A DNA stretch of 11,738 nt from Strigomonas culicis (lineage: Eukaryota; Euglenozoa; Kinetoplastea; Trypanosomatida; Trypanosomatidae). Position numbers and translations under genes: made by a program. Shown here in pieces: positions 1-7,554 of this stretch; position 1 is the first letter of the stretch, and each line of letters starts with the position of its first letter. Under the pieces are notes generated by a model that had not been told where the DNA came from, did no database searches, and saw nothing but the letters and a program-made list of their open reading frames with translations. Location of the stretch: positions 1-11,738 of the forward strand of contig AUXH01000593.1 in the NCBI GenBank assembly GCA_000482145.1, read 5' to 3'.

Positions 1-1099
1 AATTGAATTATAGAGGACGTAGTCGTAGTACTTAATATCGACAAAGAGAACGACAGCAAAGAGGTGTATTAGAACAAACTTAACAATAGAAAGGTACGAC
101 TACAGATCAGTGGATTATGAAAAAAAAAAGGTGTTGAAAAAGAAAAAGAAGCACACGTGTTGAATAGTTGAACTTGGAACGAAAGAGAGAAAAAAAGTTA
201 GTGTTTTTATTTTTGAAGTAAAGTAATTCTTGTTTAGCTTTTTTCTAATTTTGTTTTTGAGTTATCAGCTTTACGCTGTTTTTGTGTTATTGATTCTTAT
301 ATATATACCTTGATTCGATTGTGTATACTTACAAACACTCGTGCTTCAGCTGAAAAAAAAAAGATATGAAAAAGTCTGACGAAAAGAGAGAAGAAAAAAT
401 CTTATTGTGTGAAATCACTTAAATAAATGAAAGATGGAAGGCAAGAGAAATCTAATCCAGAAAGAGAATGTGTAGAGAGGGAAAGTGAACAAGGATATCA
501 TGAAGCAATCACACATAGTTCCAGAAAGATGAACGAGCACCACACATTAGCAGTCGCGCTCCGTTTTTCTTTGGAAGGTGGAAAAGTGCCGCCCGACGAC
601 CCAGTTGCACAGTTCCACACTGCAGTGGACAGAGTCGCAAGTTCATTTTACTACGACGGAGAAAGTGAAATGGCAAAAGGATAAAACAAAAGAAAAAGCG
701 ACAAAAGGAAAAAGGGAGACCATATTGTTTTCGTTCAAAAGAATAACGAACAGTTCCGCTTCCGTGTATGTCAGAATTAGAACAACGTTACGTCTAAAGG
801 ACTTTTTCAAGTGGATGAGGTTGGGCCAACGGAAAGGAACACTACAGAAGCCTAATCAATGGTCACTTGAAGCGCGGGTCCGTGTTTTGTTATGAAACGA
901 TAATGTTTGACGTCCCTAGTGCTATGAACAAAAATCCAGTGTCCATGCGAGGATAAAAAATGATAATCATCAAAACAAAAGGTAAACCCAAAATCAGAGA
1001 GCTCTTCTCTCGTAGTCAAATTCCGTTGAGCCGTGACGGCGGCACGGCTCCCGCGGCAGTGCGGCTCGTATCACAACCGCGATGCCTCACGCAGTCTAT
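1..1099. other. AT-rich non-coding region downstream of the last metacaspase gene
   Basis: This kilobase holds no gene I can support. It is the 3' flank of the metacaspase gene that ends at 1100, plus spacer towards whatever gene lies off the left edge. It is AT-rich apart from the last 80 bases (about 1020-1099). Several purine runs on the + strand (about 119-150, 180-197, 380-400 and 683-718) are pyrimidine tracts on the transcribed strand. An AG on the minus strand at 100-101 follows the 119-150 tract and could be the splice acceptor of a gene beyond the edge. Short + strand open frames at 427-684, 578-895 and 960-1298 have unremarkable composition, match no family I know, and oppose the direction of all the real genes. 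Confidence 0.6.
1028..1050 (-). other. GC-rich perfect hairpin in the metacaspase 3' flank
   Basis: GAGCCGTG at 1028-1035 is the exact reverse complement of CACGGCTC at 1043-1050, giving an 8-bp stem with a 7-base loop. It starts 50 bases past the stop codon of the metacaspase gene, so it would lie in the 3' UTR of that mRNA. It could affect mRNA stability or processing. Function is inference; only the inverted repeat is seen. Confidence 0.5.
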
Positions 1100-2710
1100 T
1101 CAGGCGTCTGCGTCACCGGTCGGCGGCCGCGGCGGCGGCGGCGGCGGCAGGTCCATGCGCTCCACGATGACGGGGACCTTGCCGAGGTCGAGTGCGCGGC
1201 TGGACTGCTTCTTGCGCGTCGGCGGCACGTGGGTGCGCTTGAACATGCCGTGGTGGTGCGCCGACGGCGGCGCGGCGAGCGTCGTGTATGTGATGTAGAG
1301 AAACTCGTCCTCATCCTTGTAGTGGTTGTAGGCCTCCTGCATCGTGGCGTGCTCGGCGAGCAGCGCCTCCAGCGGCGTCGTGCCAACATAGTAGCGCAGC
1401 GGCTGCCGCACGTCCGCCTCCACCAGCCGCTTCATCTCGTCCACGAAGCGCTCGAGGGATATGAGCGGGTTCACGACGAACTTCTTCTGGCGCAGGTCCG
1501 GCACGAAGAACTCCGGCGGCGGGCGGTGGCCCATGCGGTGGTCCGCGCGGTGGTCCGGGTGGCTCTGCGCCCACCCGCTGTTCGACCAGCGCGACGGGTG
1601 TTTGCGCGGCGGCGCGGCACCGCTCGGCCTCGCCGCCGGGTCGAAGTCGTGCATGCCGTCGTGGCGGAAGCGCGGCGGGATGCCGTCGATCGTGGGGGCC
1701 GACTCCTTGAACTCATCCGGCACGCATTGGTCCATCAACTTGTCATCCACCGTGAAGGCACCGAAGAGCGAGAAGGCCTTGTCCAGGTTCAGCGGCTTGG
1801 AGCTCGTCAGCTGCGGCACCTGCTGGAACCCCTTGTCCGACAGCAGCTTGCGTGTGCGCATGATGGCTCCGTAGTACTTGGCGCCGTGTTCGTTCTCTAG
1901 AAAGTTGCAGAAGCCCTGCGTGGCGGCCCCGCCAGCACCCTGCACATCACCACCGAACGTGGCGGTGTTGCTGACGTCCGCGCTCGTGCCCTCGTCTGTG
2001 CAGCCGCTGAGCATCAGTACATCACCGTGACTGTAGTTGTCATCGCGCACCTGCTTCATCGTGTACGAGGTCTCGTCCTCCTTCGTCTCGGGGATGTCGG
2101 CCGTCGCGATGAAGGAGAAGGGCAGGTCCAGCATGGAGGCGGAGTGGCAGCAGTCGAAGACGCACGTCAGCCGCACGCCGGCCGGCAGCGGCTTCACCAG
2201 CAACAGGAACAGGTCGTCATCGAGGATGGTGCCCTTCGTCTGGTAGTCCACGGGGACGACACAGCTGTCGTACGCCTCCTTCGTGTCGTGCTGGGCCTCA
2301 ATCCGACCGCCGTGACCACTATAGTGCAGATACAGCACGTCGCCCGCGGCGGCATCCGCCACGAGCCACGCCATGTACTTCTTCATGTTCTCCAGCGTGG
2401 GGCTGTCGGACACGTTGGGGAATGTTGGGTCGTCCACAAGCACGGCACACTCCTGGATGGGGAAGTCAATCTCCTCCATCGTCTCCAGGACCTGGTGCAC
2501 GTCGTTCACGCAGCCGCTCAACTCCGCATCCTGACCGGTGTAGTTGCAGCCCATGAAGAGCGCACGCACCTTGCCACCGGTGTAGGGCGTGTCCGTCTCG
2601 AAGGGCACGAAGCTGTTGATGCCGCTCGTGGCGGCCGCCTTGACCTCGTGGACGTCAAGGCGCTCGGGGCGCTCGACCTTGATGGCGGGGGTGTATCCTC
2701 CCGTAAGCAT
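1100..2710 (-). CDS. MCA: Metacaspase with a unique C-terminal extension (536 aa)
   Basis: This is a type I metacaspase, a clan CD cysteine peptidase (family C14) that usually cleaves after Arg or Lys and is usually calcium-activated. The catalytic domain spans about residues 15-335. The His motif Y-S-G-H-G-G puts the catalytic His at 133, and D-C-C-H-S puts the catalytic Cys at 188. The spacing of 55 residues equals that of T. brucei MCA2 (His158/Cys213). Asp148, Asp164/165 and Asp195 match the acidic calcium site of that enzyme. The residue after the CHS motif is Ala, where MCA2 has Gly. Residues 341-394 still resemble the neighbour at 3285-4916. From about 395 to 536 the tail is different: a predicted helical stretch, a short His run near 485-487, a basic patch near 498-501 and a Pro run near 522-530. 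I do not recognise this tail. I start at the ATG at 2710 because it aligns with the start of the paralogue; the open frame upstream is pyrimidine-rich leader. The stop is TGA. The paralogue number (MCA2, 3 or 5) cannot be assigned. Confidence 0.93.
   Translation of the reverse strand: MLTGGYTPAIKVERPERLDVHEVKAAATSGINSFVPFETDTPYTGGKVRALFMGCNYTGQDAELSGCVNDVHQVLETMEEIDFPIQECAVLVDDPTFPNVSDSPTLENMKKYMAWLVADAAAGDVLYLHYSGHGGRIEAQHDTKEAYDSCVVPVDYQTKGTILDDDLFLLLVKPLPAGVRLTCVFDCCHSASMLDLPFSFIATADIPETKEDETSYTMKQVRDDNYSHGDVLMLSGCTDEGTSADVSNTATFGGDVQGAGGAATQGFCNFLENEHGAKYYGAIMRTRKLLSDKGFQQVPQLTSSKPLNLDKAFSLFGAFTVDDKLMDQCVPDEFKESAPTIDGIPPRFRHDGMHDFDPAARPSGAAPPRKHPSRWSNSGWAQSHPDHRADHRMGHRPPPEFFVPDLRQKKFVVNPLISLERFVDEMKRLVEADVRQPLRYYVGTTPLEALLAEHATMQEAYNHYKDEDEFLYITYTTLAAPPSAHHHGMFKRTHVPPTRKKQSSRALDLGKVPVIVERMDLPPPPPPRPPTGDADA
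1901..2017. repeat. 117-base segment identical to 4104-4220 (metacaspase paralogues)
   Basis: Read base by base, 1901-2017 matches 4104-4220 without a difference. It encodes the region from the G-C-T-D-E-G-T-S stretch to the Q-G-F-C-N-F stretch of both metacaspases. Third-position bases are also identical, while flanking sequence differs at many positions. Confidence 0.9.
2307..2590. repeat. 284-base segment identical to 4510-4793 (metacaspase paralogues)
   Basis: This stretch matches 4510-4793 base for base at a constant offset of 2203. It covers the N-terminal half of the catalytic domain up to and including the catalytic His motif. The sequence diverges abruptly on both sides, which points to a recent exchange rather than only protein-level constraint. 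Confidence 0.92.
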
Positions 2711-3059
2711 GGCAGCAACAGAAAGGAGTTGTGATGGGCAACAAAACGTTATATATATAAAGACAAATACAAATAGAACACCTTGTAGAGGAGATAACTG
2801 GAGAACAAGAAGATACTTAAGAACGAAAAGGTTAATGACATCTGCAAGGAATGCTTGAGGCAAGATAATTATTATTCTTTTTGTTGTCACACACAGAACT
2901 TCTACATGTAAAGGCATGTAGGGCATACCCTAATTGATGAACACAAAAAGTAAACAATAAAACAATAGTGGCAATAAAAGAGCACTCGAAGTATTTGTAT
3001 AAAGGAGGCGAAGTCAAATCAGTTAGAAACTACAGTATGAGGGTTCTGTGTGTATAACG

Positions 3060-3094
3060 CTATGAAGACCAACAGAAAAAAAGAAAAAGAGAAG
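3060..3094 (-). promoter_or_regulatory. Candidate trans-splice acceptor for metacaspase 1100-2710
   Basis: On the minus strand this is a long pyrimidine tract (3063-3094) followed by the AG at 3060-3061. Use of this site would give a 5' UTR of about 350 bases. A second, nearer but weaker candidate is the AG at 2782-2783, after a broken pyrimidine tract at about 2786-2830, giving a leader of about 70 bases. The sequence does not decide between them. Confidence 0.45.
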
Positions 3095-3152
3095 CATACC
3101 CTATAGGGATTTCCCTTCTTACATTGTGGAAATATTGGAGTATATACATAGA

Positions 3153-3157
<5 letters not shown>

Positions 3158-3187
<30 letters not shown>
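3158..3187. repeat. (AG)15 dinucleotide repeat
   Basis: Fifteen uninterrupted AG units on the + strand, that is (CT)15 on the transcribed strand. It starts about 100 bases past the stop codon of the metacaspase gene at 3285-4916. Pure CT tracts can serve as polypyrimidine signals for splicing and for coupled polyadenylation in kinetoplastids. The length is likely to vary between strains. Confidence 0.95.
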
Positions 3188-3190
<3 letters not shown>

Positions 3191-3284
3191 CCATCCATGA
3201 TCTGCAAGCAACACTCACAACGCAGCAGTTCTTGCAGCTGATACGAAGTGGTGCCCACCACACGTGCCACGGCTCCGTCCTCGC

Positions 3285-4916
3285 CTACCAGCCGCCGCCA
3301 CGGCCGCCGCGCATGGGACCGCCGCCCATCGGCCCTCCGCCTTGATGGTGGTGGGGGTGGGAGAAGGGCAGCTCGCCGCCGCCGCCGAACCCCTCCCTCA
3401 TGCCGCGCGGCCCCCACCCGTCGCGGGGTCCTTCGCCGCCGCCGTAGCCGGGCCCGCCACCGCGGCCACCCATGGGACCACCACCCGGAGGTCCGCCATA
3501 TCCACCACCTGGAGGTCCGCCGTACCCACCGCCCATGGGACCACCGCCTGGAGGTCCGCCGTACCCACCGCCCATGGGACCACCACCCGGAGGTCCACCA
3601 TATCCACCACCTGGAGGTCCGCCGTACCCACCGCCCATGGGACCACCGCCTGGAGGTCCGCCGTACCCACCGCCCGGAGGTCCGCCACCGCGGCCACCGC
3701 CGCGCCCGCGGCCGCGCGTCTCCTGCCACAGCTGCGCCCGGAAGCCCATGCGGTGGTCGGGGTGGCGCCGCGCCCACCCGCCGCCGCCCCACCGCGGGTG
3801 CGGCGGCGGCGGCGGCAGGAAGCCGCCCTGGAACACCGCCGGGTCGAAGTCCTGCATGCCGTCGTGGCGGAAGCGCGGCGGGATGCCGTGGATCGCGGGC
3901 GGCGGCCTCTGGTACTCCTGCGGCACGCACTCCTCCATCAGCGTCTCGTCCACCGTGAGGGTGCCGAAGAGCGAGAAGGCCTTGTTGAGGTCGACCGGCT
4001 TGGAGCTCGTCAGCTGCGGCACCTGCTGGAAGTGCTTCGCCGCCAAGAGCTTGCGGGTGTCAAGGATGGCCTGCAGGTACTTCGCGCCGTGCCCCTTCTC
4101 CAAAAAGTTGCAGAAGCCCTGCGTGGCGGCCCCGCCAGCACCCTGCACATCACCACCGAACGTGGCGGTGTTGCTGACGTCCGCGCTCGTGCCCTCGTCT
4201 GTGCAGCCGCTGAGCATCAGCACGTCGCCGTTGCTGAAGTTGCCCTTGCGCACCTGCTTCATCGTGTACGAGGCGGAGTCCGTCACGGTATCGGGGATGT
4301 CAGCCGTCGCCGTGAAGGAGAAGGGCAGGTCCAGCATGGAGGCGGAGTGGCAGCAGTCGAAGACGCACGTCAGCCGCACGCCGGCCGGCAGCGGCTGCAC
4401 CAGCAACAGGAACAGGTCGTCATCGAGGATGGTGCCTTTCGTCTGGTAGTCCACCGGAATGATGGAGCTGTCATACTCTTCTTCTGTGTCCTTGAGGGCC
4501 CTTGTGCGGCCGCCGTGACCACTATAGTGCAGATACAGCACGTCGCCCGCGGCGGCATCCGCCACGAGCCACGCCATGTACTTCTTCATGTTCTCCAGCG
4601 TGGGGCTGTCGGACACGTTGGGGAATGTTGGGTCGTCCACAAGCACGGCACACTCCTGGATGGGGAAGTCAATCTCCTCCATCGTCTCCAGGACCTGGTG
4701 CACGTCGTTCACGCAGCCGCTCAACTCCGCATCCTGACCGGTGTAGTTGCAGCCCATGAAGAGCGCACGCACCTTGCCACCGGTGTAGGGCGTCTTTGTC
4801 TCGTAGGGCACGAAGCTCTTAATTCCCGTCTTGGCGGCCGCCTTGACCTCGGCGAGGTTCAGGCGATCCGGCCGCTTCACGTCAAGGGCCTGCGCATACC
4901 CGCCAACGGCCTGCAT
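3285..4916 (-). CDS. MCA: Metacaspase with a Gly-rich repeat tail (543 aa)
   Basis: This is a type I metacaspase (peptidase family C14), paralogue of the gene at 1100-2710. The catalytic domain covers about residues 16-336. The catalytic His is His134 in Y-S-G-H-G-G and the catalytic Cys is Cys189 in D-C-C-H-S. Asp149, Asp165/166 and Asp196 match the calcium-binding acids of T. brucei MCA2. Residues 42-137 are identical to the paralogue. A linker with H-P-D-H-R-M-G (385-391) leads into an Arg/Gly-rich patch (401-410), then a Gly/Pro repeat region (411-484), and an end with a His cluster (520-524) and the terminal Gly-Gly-Trp. Many trypanosomatid metacaspases have Pro/Gln/Tyr-rich tails; this one is mainly Gly. 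The start at 4916 lies 28 bases inside a good splice acceptor (AG at 4944-4945). Stop is TAG. The tail may drive protein contacts or assembly; this is inference. The enzyme is likely active, as all key residues are present. Confidence 0.94.
   Translation of the reverse strand: MQAVGGYAQALDVKRPDRLNLAEVKAAAKTGIKSFVPYETKTPYTGGKVRALFMGCNYTGQDAELSGCVNDVHQVLETMEEIDFPIQECAVLVDDPTFPNVSDSPTLENMKKYMAWLVADAAAGDVLYLHYSGHGGRTRALKDTEEEYDSSIIPVDYQTKGTILDDDLFLLLVQPLPAGVRLTCVFDCCHSASMLDLPFSFTATADIPDTVTDSASYTMKQVRKGNFSNGDVLMLSGCTDEGTSADVSNTATFGGDVQGAGGAATQGFCNFLEKGHGAKYLQAILDTRKLLAAKHFQQVPQLTSSKPVDLNKAFSLFGTLTVDETLMEECVPQEYQRPPPAIHGIPPRFRHDGMQDFDPAVFQGGFLPPPPPHPRWGGGGWARRHPDHRMGFRAQLWQETRGRGRGGGRGGGPPGGGYGGPPGGGPMGGGYGGPPGGGYGGPPGGGPMGGGYGGPPGGGPMGGGYGGPPGGGYGGPPGGGPMGGRGGGPGYGGGEGPRDGWGPRGMREGFGGGGELPFSHPHHHQGGGPMGGGPMRGGRGGGW
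3471..3674 (-). repeat. Two tandem 102-base repeats in the metacaspase tail
   Basis: Copy 1 (3471-3572) and copy 2 (3573-3674) differ at one base (3495 G versus 3597 A). Each copy is itself made of related units of 63 and 39 bases starting with CATGGGACCACC. In the protein these are 8-residue (GGPPGGGY) and 13-residue (GGPPGGGPMGGGY) units at residues 411-484. All lengths are multiples of three, so copy changes keep the reading frame. Confidence 0.93.
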
Positions 4917-4943
4917 GACAATAATAACTGTGATTCACCTCTG

Positions 4944-4986
4944 CTGCATGAAGGAACAGGAGAAACAGAAGAGAAAAGTGGAAAGC
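4944..4986 (-). promoter_or_regulatory. Trans-splice acceptor for metacaspase 3285-4916
   Basis: On the minus strand a pyrimidine tract (about 4951-4986) is followed by a first AG at 4944-4945, and the ATG lies 28 bases further on. This is the usual arrangement of a kinetoplastid spliced-leader addition site. Another AG close by (4941-4942) could be used as an alternative. Confidence 0.7.
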
Positions 4987-5150
4987 ACTATGCAAGTGTA
5001 ACGTGTACATTCTGAAGGCACTTATGCAAAAATAAATCGAGTCAAAGGGAAAAGGAGAATTCATCTCAGGTATCTTTTGTTTCGTTTATAGTTGAGGAAT
5101 CGCAATGCACAGAGAAAGAAAAAAAGGACGCGGCTGTTCCACGACGTGGG

Positions 5151-6194
5151 CTATGCATAAAACATGTCTGCACAGATGTTGATCGGCTCGCACGCCGGGT
5201 CTGCGTACACCGGCGGGACGCCCTCCTCGCGCCGCACAATGAGCTGGCGCTCCGTCAGCGGTTCGCTCAGTTCCCCGGACGCCATGCTGTGGTCGTCCAC
5301 GACGTCCACTGGCGCGCTCGCCACGCGCTCGACGGCGGCCGGTGGGGGCCCGCTCGCGGACACGCGCGGCGTCGCGTATGGCACGACCGGCGGTCCGCTG
5401 GAGCTCGGATCGGAGAGAACACCGTCGCTCCGGTCGCGGCCGACCGGTGCCAGCCGCAGCGCCGCGTCCACACGCGCGCACTCCACCGCTACGGCCGCGC
5501 GGCGCTCCTGTAGCTTCTGCGCCTTGTAGCGCGCGACGACGCCCTGGACGCTGTCGTCGCAGGCGGTGAGGCAGTGCAGCACGGCGGCCATGTACGCCCC
5601 GTTGAGATGCAGGTACTCCCGCAGAGAGCGGCCCGTCATGTCCTCGACGCGCTCCACGAGCGCGCGGAAGCTCGCCTGGAAGGTTTCGTTCTCCGTCTGG
5701 AAAGTCTGCAGGCTGCCCTCCCGCTTCTTCTTCAGCTGCGGGTACTTGGCGCACGACGTCAGCGGCTTGCTCTTCCGCGCGTACTCCTTCTCGATTTGGT
5801 CGACCTTGCTCTTCGCGTCCTGGTACTTTTTGTAGGTGCGCTCGCGCGCCTCCTTCTGCTTCTCGGTGCTCTTCACCACCTTCTTCAGCTCCTCGATGGG
5901 CTGGACGACGGCCTCGTGCACGAGGCGGTTGTAGTCCTTGAAGCAGGAGCCGTCCTTCAGCAGACTAACCTCCGCACGGAAGGCCTCCACGTAGTGCTTC
6001 ACGCCCTCGTTCTGCGAGAAGCTGCAGCTGGTCAGCTCGCGGAAGGACTGGCTGACGCTCTCGAGCGCGACGCCGAAGTCCTTCATGAGGAGCATCATTT
6101 TTGTCATGTTCGTCTGAAAGCGGCCGATCGCCACCTTCACGCGCTCAATGTCGTCCACCTGGCGCGGGAACGCGTAGTCTATCTGCATGGACAT
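5151..6194 (-). CDS. BAR-domain protein with a disordered C-terminal tail (347 aa)
   Basis: BAR domains are dimeric helical bundles that bind and bend membranes, typically in endocytosis and vesicle formation. Residues about 5-235 look like a BAR fold: long charged amphipathic helices with few prolines. The K-D-Y-x-R-L-V-H-E-A-V-V-Q-P-I-E stretch (86-101) is followed by a long, Lys-rich coiled-coil-like helix (102-140) and a second helix with K-K-K-R (155-158) that could form a basic membrane-facing surface. Residues 240-347 are Pro/Ser/Ala-rich and probably unfolded. There is no signal peptide or membrane segment, so a cytosolic, membrane-surface location is expected. I start at the ATG at 6194, just inside the likely acceptor AG at 6208-6209; a second ATG lies two codons on (6188). 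Stop is TAG. The BAR call rests on fold-like pattern rather than a fixed motif, so the exact subclass (classical BAR, F-BAR or I-BAR) is open. Confidence 0.82.
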   Translation of the reverse strand: MSMQIDYAFPRQVDDIERVKVAIGRFQTNMTKMMLLMKDFGVALESVSQSFRELTSCSFSQNEGVKHYVEAFRAEVSLLKDGSCFKDYNRLVHEAVVQPIEELKKVVKSTEKQKEARERTYKKYQDAKSKVDQIEKEYARKSKPLTSCAKYPQLKKKREGSLQTFQTENETFQASFRALVERVEDMTGRSLREYLHLNGAYMAAVLHCLTACDDSVQGVVARYKAQKLQERRAAVAVECARVDAALRLAPVGRDRSDGVLSDPSSSGPPVVPYATPRVSASGPPPAAVERVASAPVDVVDDHSMASGELSEPLTERQLIVRREEGVPPVYADPACEPINICADMFYA

Positions 6195-6654
6195 GGTGAT
6201 AGCGAGGCTCACGGGAAGAGAGACAGCAACAACTCTTATGTAAGTATGTACGAATGTATTAACAGTCAAAGAACAATGAAGAGAGTTGAAGGGCAAACAA
6301 ACAAACAAAAAAGAGAATGCAATGTGTTGAAATGGAATTTAAAAAAAAAACTCGCTTAAGAAAAAAAAAAGAGAAGAGAAAAATATTTGTAGCAAAATCA
6401 AATATAGAAGTTCAACATACCAACAACACAAATATAATATCGAAGGTCCCCACCCCTCGTTAGGGTCAGAACTGGTGTGTGTGCGGTACACCTACGAACT
6501 GGACATACTCATGCTCACTGCGTGAGAATCAAAGATCATTGAAAACAAAAGAACATACATATTGGCAAAAAGTGGAGAATGAAAAAAACTGCAAAGCCTC
6601 ATAGAGGCACAGAGTATGGCAAGCAAAATGTGTAAAGTTAAAGAGAACAATTCT
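6195..6654. other. Spacer between the BAR gene and the C2 gene at 6655-7554
   Basis: AT-rich spacer with poly-A runs on the + strand near 6339-6348 and 6361-6370. It is the 3' UTR of the C2 gene and the short leader of the BAR gene. I see no gene in it. Confidence 0.6.
6208..6230 (-). promoter_or_regulatory. Trans-splice acceptor for the BAR gene
   Basis: A short pyrimidine-rich stretch on the minus strand (6212-6230) is followed by AG at 6208-6209, 13 bases before the ATG at 6194. The tract is short, but it is the first AG upstream of the start and fits the gene model. Confidence 0.55.
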
Positions 6655-7554
6655 TCAAAAGCGTTGCGGTTGCGAGGAGTAGTAGCCCTGCGGCGGCGGC
6701 GGCGGATAGCCCTGCGGGGGGTAGTAGCCCTGAGGGGGCGGCGGCCCGTACCCCGGCTGCTGCGGCGGAGGCGGCGGCCCGTACTGGTACTGCGGCTGAC
6801 CGTACGGCGGCTGTTGCGGCGGGTAGTACGGCTGCGGCGGCGCCTGCTGCACGTACTGCACCGGCGGCGCCTGCTGGACATACTGGACGGGTGGCTGCTG
6901 CTGGACGTACTGGACGGGCTGCTGCGGCGGTCCCTGTGGGTAGACGTACTGCACCTGCGGCTGCGGCTGCGCGTACTGCACCGGTTGGCCCATCACCACC
7001 GCCGGCTGCTGCTGCTGCGATGGCTTCACCGCCGCGTCGTAGGTGCCACTGGTGGACTCCGCCGTGTCCATCTTCGTCTTCTTGTTGTGGTGGTTCTCGC
7101 TCCCCGGGGGCGGTGCGTAGCCGTCGCCCTCGATGGAGGCCGTGATGATCTCCCCGGGCGACGGATCGAGTCCAAAGTCGGCCGCCAGGATGCGAAGGTG
7201 CAGCTCCGCGGAGGAGAGCTTCGTGCCCGTCAGGATGGCCCAGAAGTCCCTCACCACACCGCGGTGGAGCCCGTTCAGGGAGAGGTTGTAGCTGCCGAGG
7301 AGGTCATCCACGAACACGTTATCGTTCCACACTTCGAACCGTATCTGGGTCGTGTTGGGGTCCGCGACCTGAAACTTGTAGGTGGTGTTCCACGTCGGGT
7401 TGAGGGTGTTGTCCGCGATGGGCGCCTTGTACTTGCAGTAGTCGGCATCTTTCTTCTCGCCCATCCGGATCACAACGTACGGGTCGGGGGTGCCGACCTT
7501 CTGCACGTCACCGATGTTGCGCGCGCCGCAGACACGGATCTCTAGTCGTCCCAT
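6655..7554 (-). CDS. C2-domain protein with Pro/Gln/Tyr-rich tail (299 aa)
   Basis: C2 domains bind phospholipid membranes, often through calcium held by aspartates in loops 1 and 3. Residues 1-130 form one C2 domain opening with M-G-R-L-E-I-R-V and containing the D-P-Y-V signature (24-27) and D-D-L-L-G (83-87). Of the usual calcium ligands, Asp24 and Asp84 are present. The loop-1 acid is Gln18, and the two central loop-3 acids appear as Asn77 and Asn79. Calcium binding may therefore be weak or absent. Residues 145-299 are low-complexity: a Gln run (180-183), three 9-residue V-Q-Y-V-Q-Q units (214-239), then P-P-P-P/G-Y-Y-P motifs, ending in Q-R-F. The layout recalls plant SRC2-type proteins. 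The start is the ATG at 7554, which gives the same first eight residues but one as the neighbour at 8753; the GTG further up is in the leader. Stop is TGA. Likely role: a peripheral membrane adaptor. Confidence 0.9.
   Translation of the reverse strand: MGRLEIRVCGARNIGDVQKVGTPDPYVVIRMGEKKDADYCKYKAPIADNTLNPTWNTTYKFQVADPNTTQIRFEVWNDNVFVDDLLGSYNLSLNGLHRGVVRDFWAILTGTKLSSAELHLRILAADFGLDPSPGEIITASIEGDGYAPPPGSENHHNKKTKMDTAESTSGTYDAAVKPSQQQQPAVVMGQPVQYAQPQPQVQYVYPQGPPQQPVQYVQQQPPVQYVQQAPPVQYVQQAPPQPYYPPQQPPYGQPQYQYGPPPPPQQPGYGPPPPQGYYPPQGYPPPPPQGYYSSQPQRF
6835..6918 (-). repeat. 27-base repeat, three copies, in the C2 protein tail
   Basis: Encodes three consecutive 9-residue units of the form P-V-Q-Y-V-Q-Q-(Q/A)-P at residues 213-240. 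The frame is kept by the unit length. Related single motifs (V-Q-Y-A-Q and V-Q-Y-V-Y) lie just upstream in the protein. Confidence 0.8.

Larger units (their letters stand above)
2711..3284. other. Spacer between the two metacaspase genes
   Basis: This AT-rich spacer is the 3' UTR of the upstream metacaspase gene and the leader of the downstream one. It contains a 15-copy AG repeat, a strong pyrimidine tract with an AG, and a TA run near 2750-2758. I see no convincing open frame; a minus frame at 2832-3017 has no ATG start and an arbitrary, hydrophobic composition. Confidence 0.6.

Noticed and set aside
427..895. Two + strand frames of 85 and 105 codons
   Set aside because: They overlap each other in different frames, have the low GC of the spacers rather than of the genes, and show no family resemblance.
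1082..2734. Long + strand open frames (1082-1900 and 2027-2734) opposite the other metacaspase
   Set aside because: These are antisense shadows caused by high GC and few stops. They oppose the direction of all supported genes.
2711..2926. 72-residue N-terminal extension of the metacaspase at 1100-2710
   Set aside because: The extension is hydrophobic because it translates a pyrimidine-rich leader. It has no counterpart in the paralogue, which starts at the equivalent of the ATG at 2710. It could be mistaken for a membrane anchor.
3471..3674. Regular repeats that could suggest a CRISPR array
   Set aside because: The units are adjacent, coding and in frame, without unique spacers, and the context is eukaryotic.
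3264..5015. 583-codon open frame on the + strand opposite a metacaspase
   Set aside because: It is the GC-rich antisense of the metacaspase gene. The minus frame shows catalytic motifs and a family-wide alignment; the + product is Arg/Ala/His-rich without a recognisable domain.
5086..5754. 222-codon minus frame overlapping the BAR gene
   Set aside because: It is an Arg/Gly/Ala-rich out-of-frame reading of the BAR gene tail; the BAR frame has clear helical protein character through the same bases.
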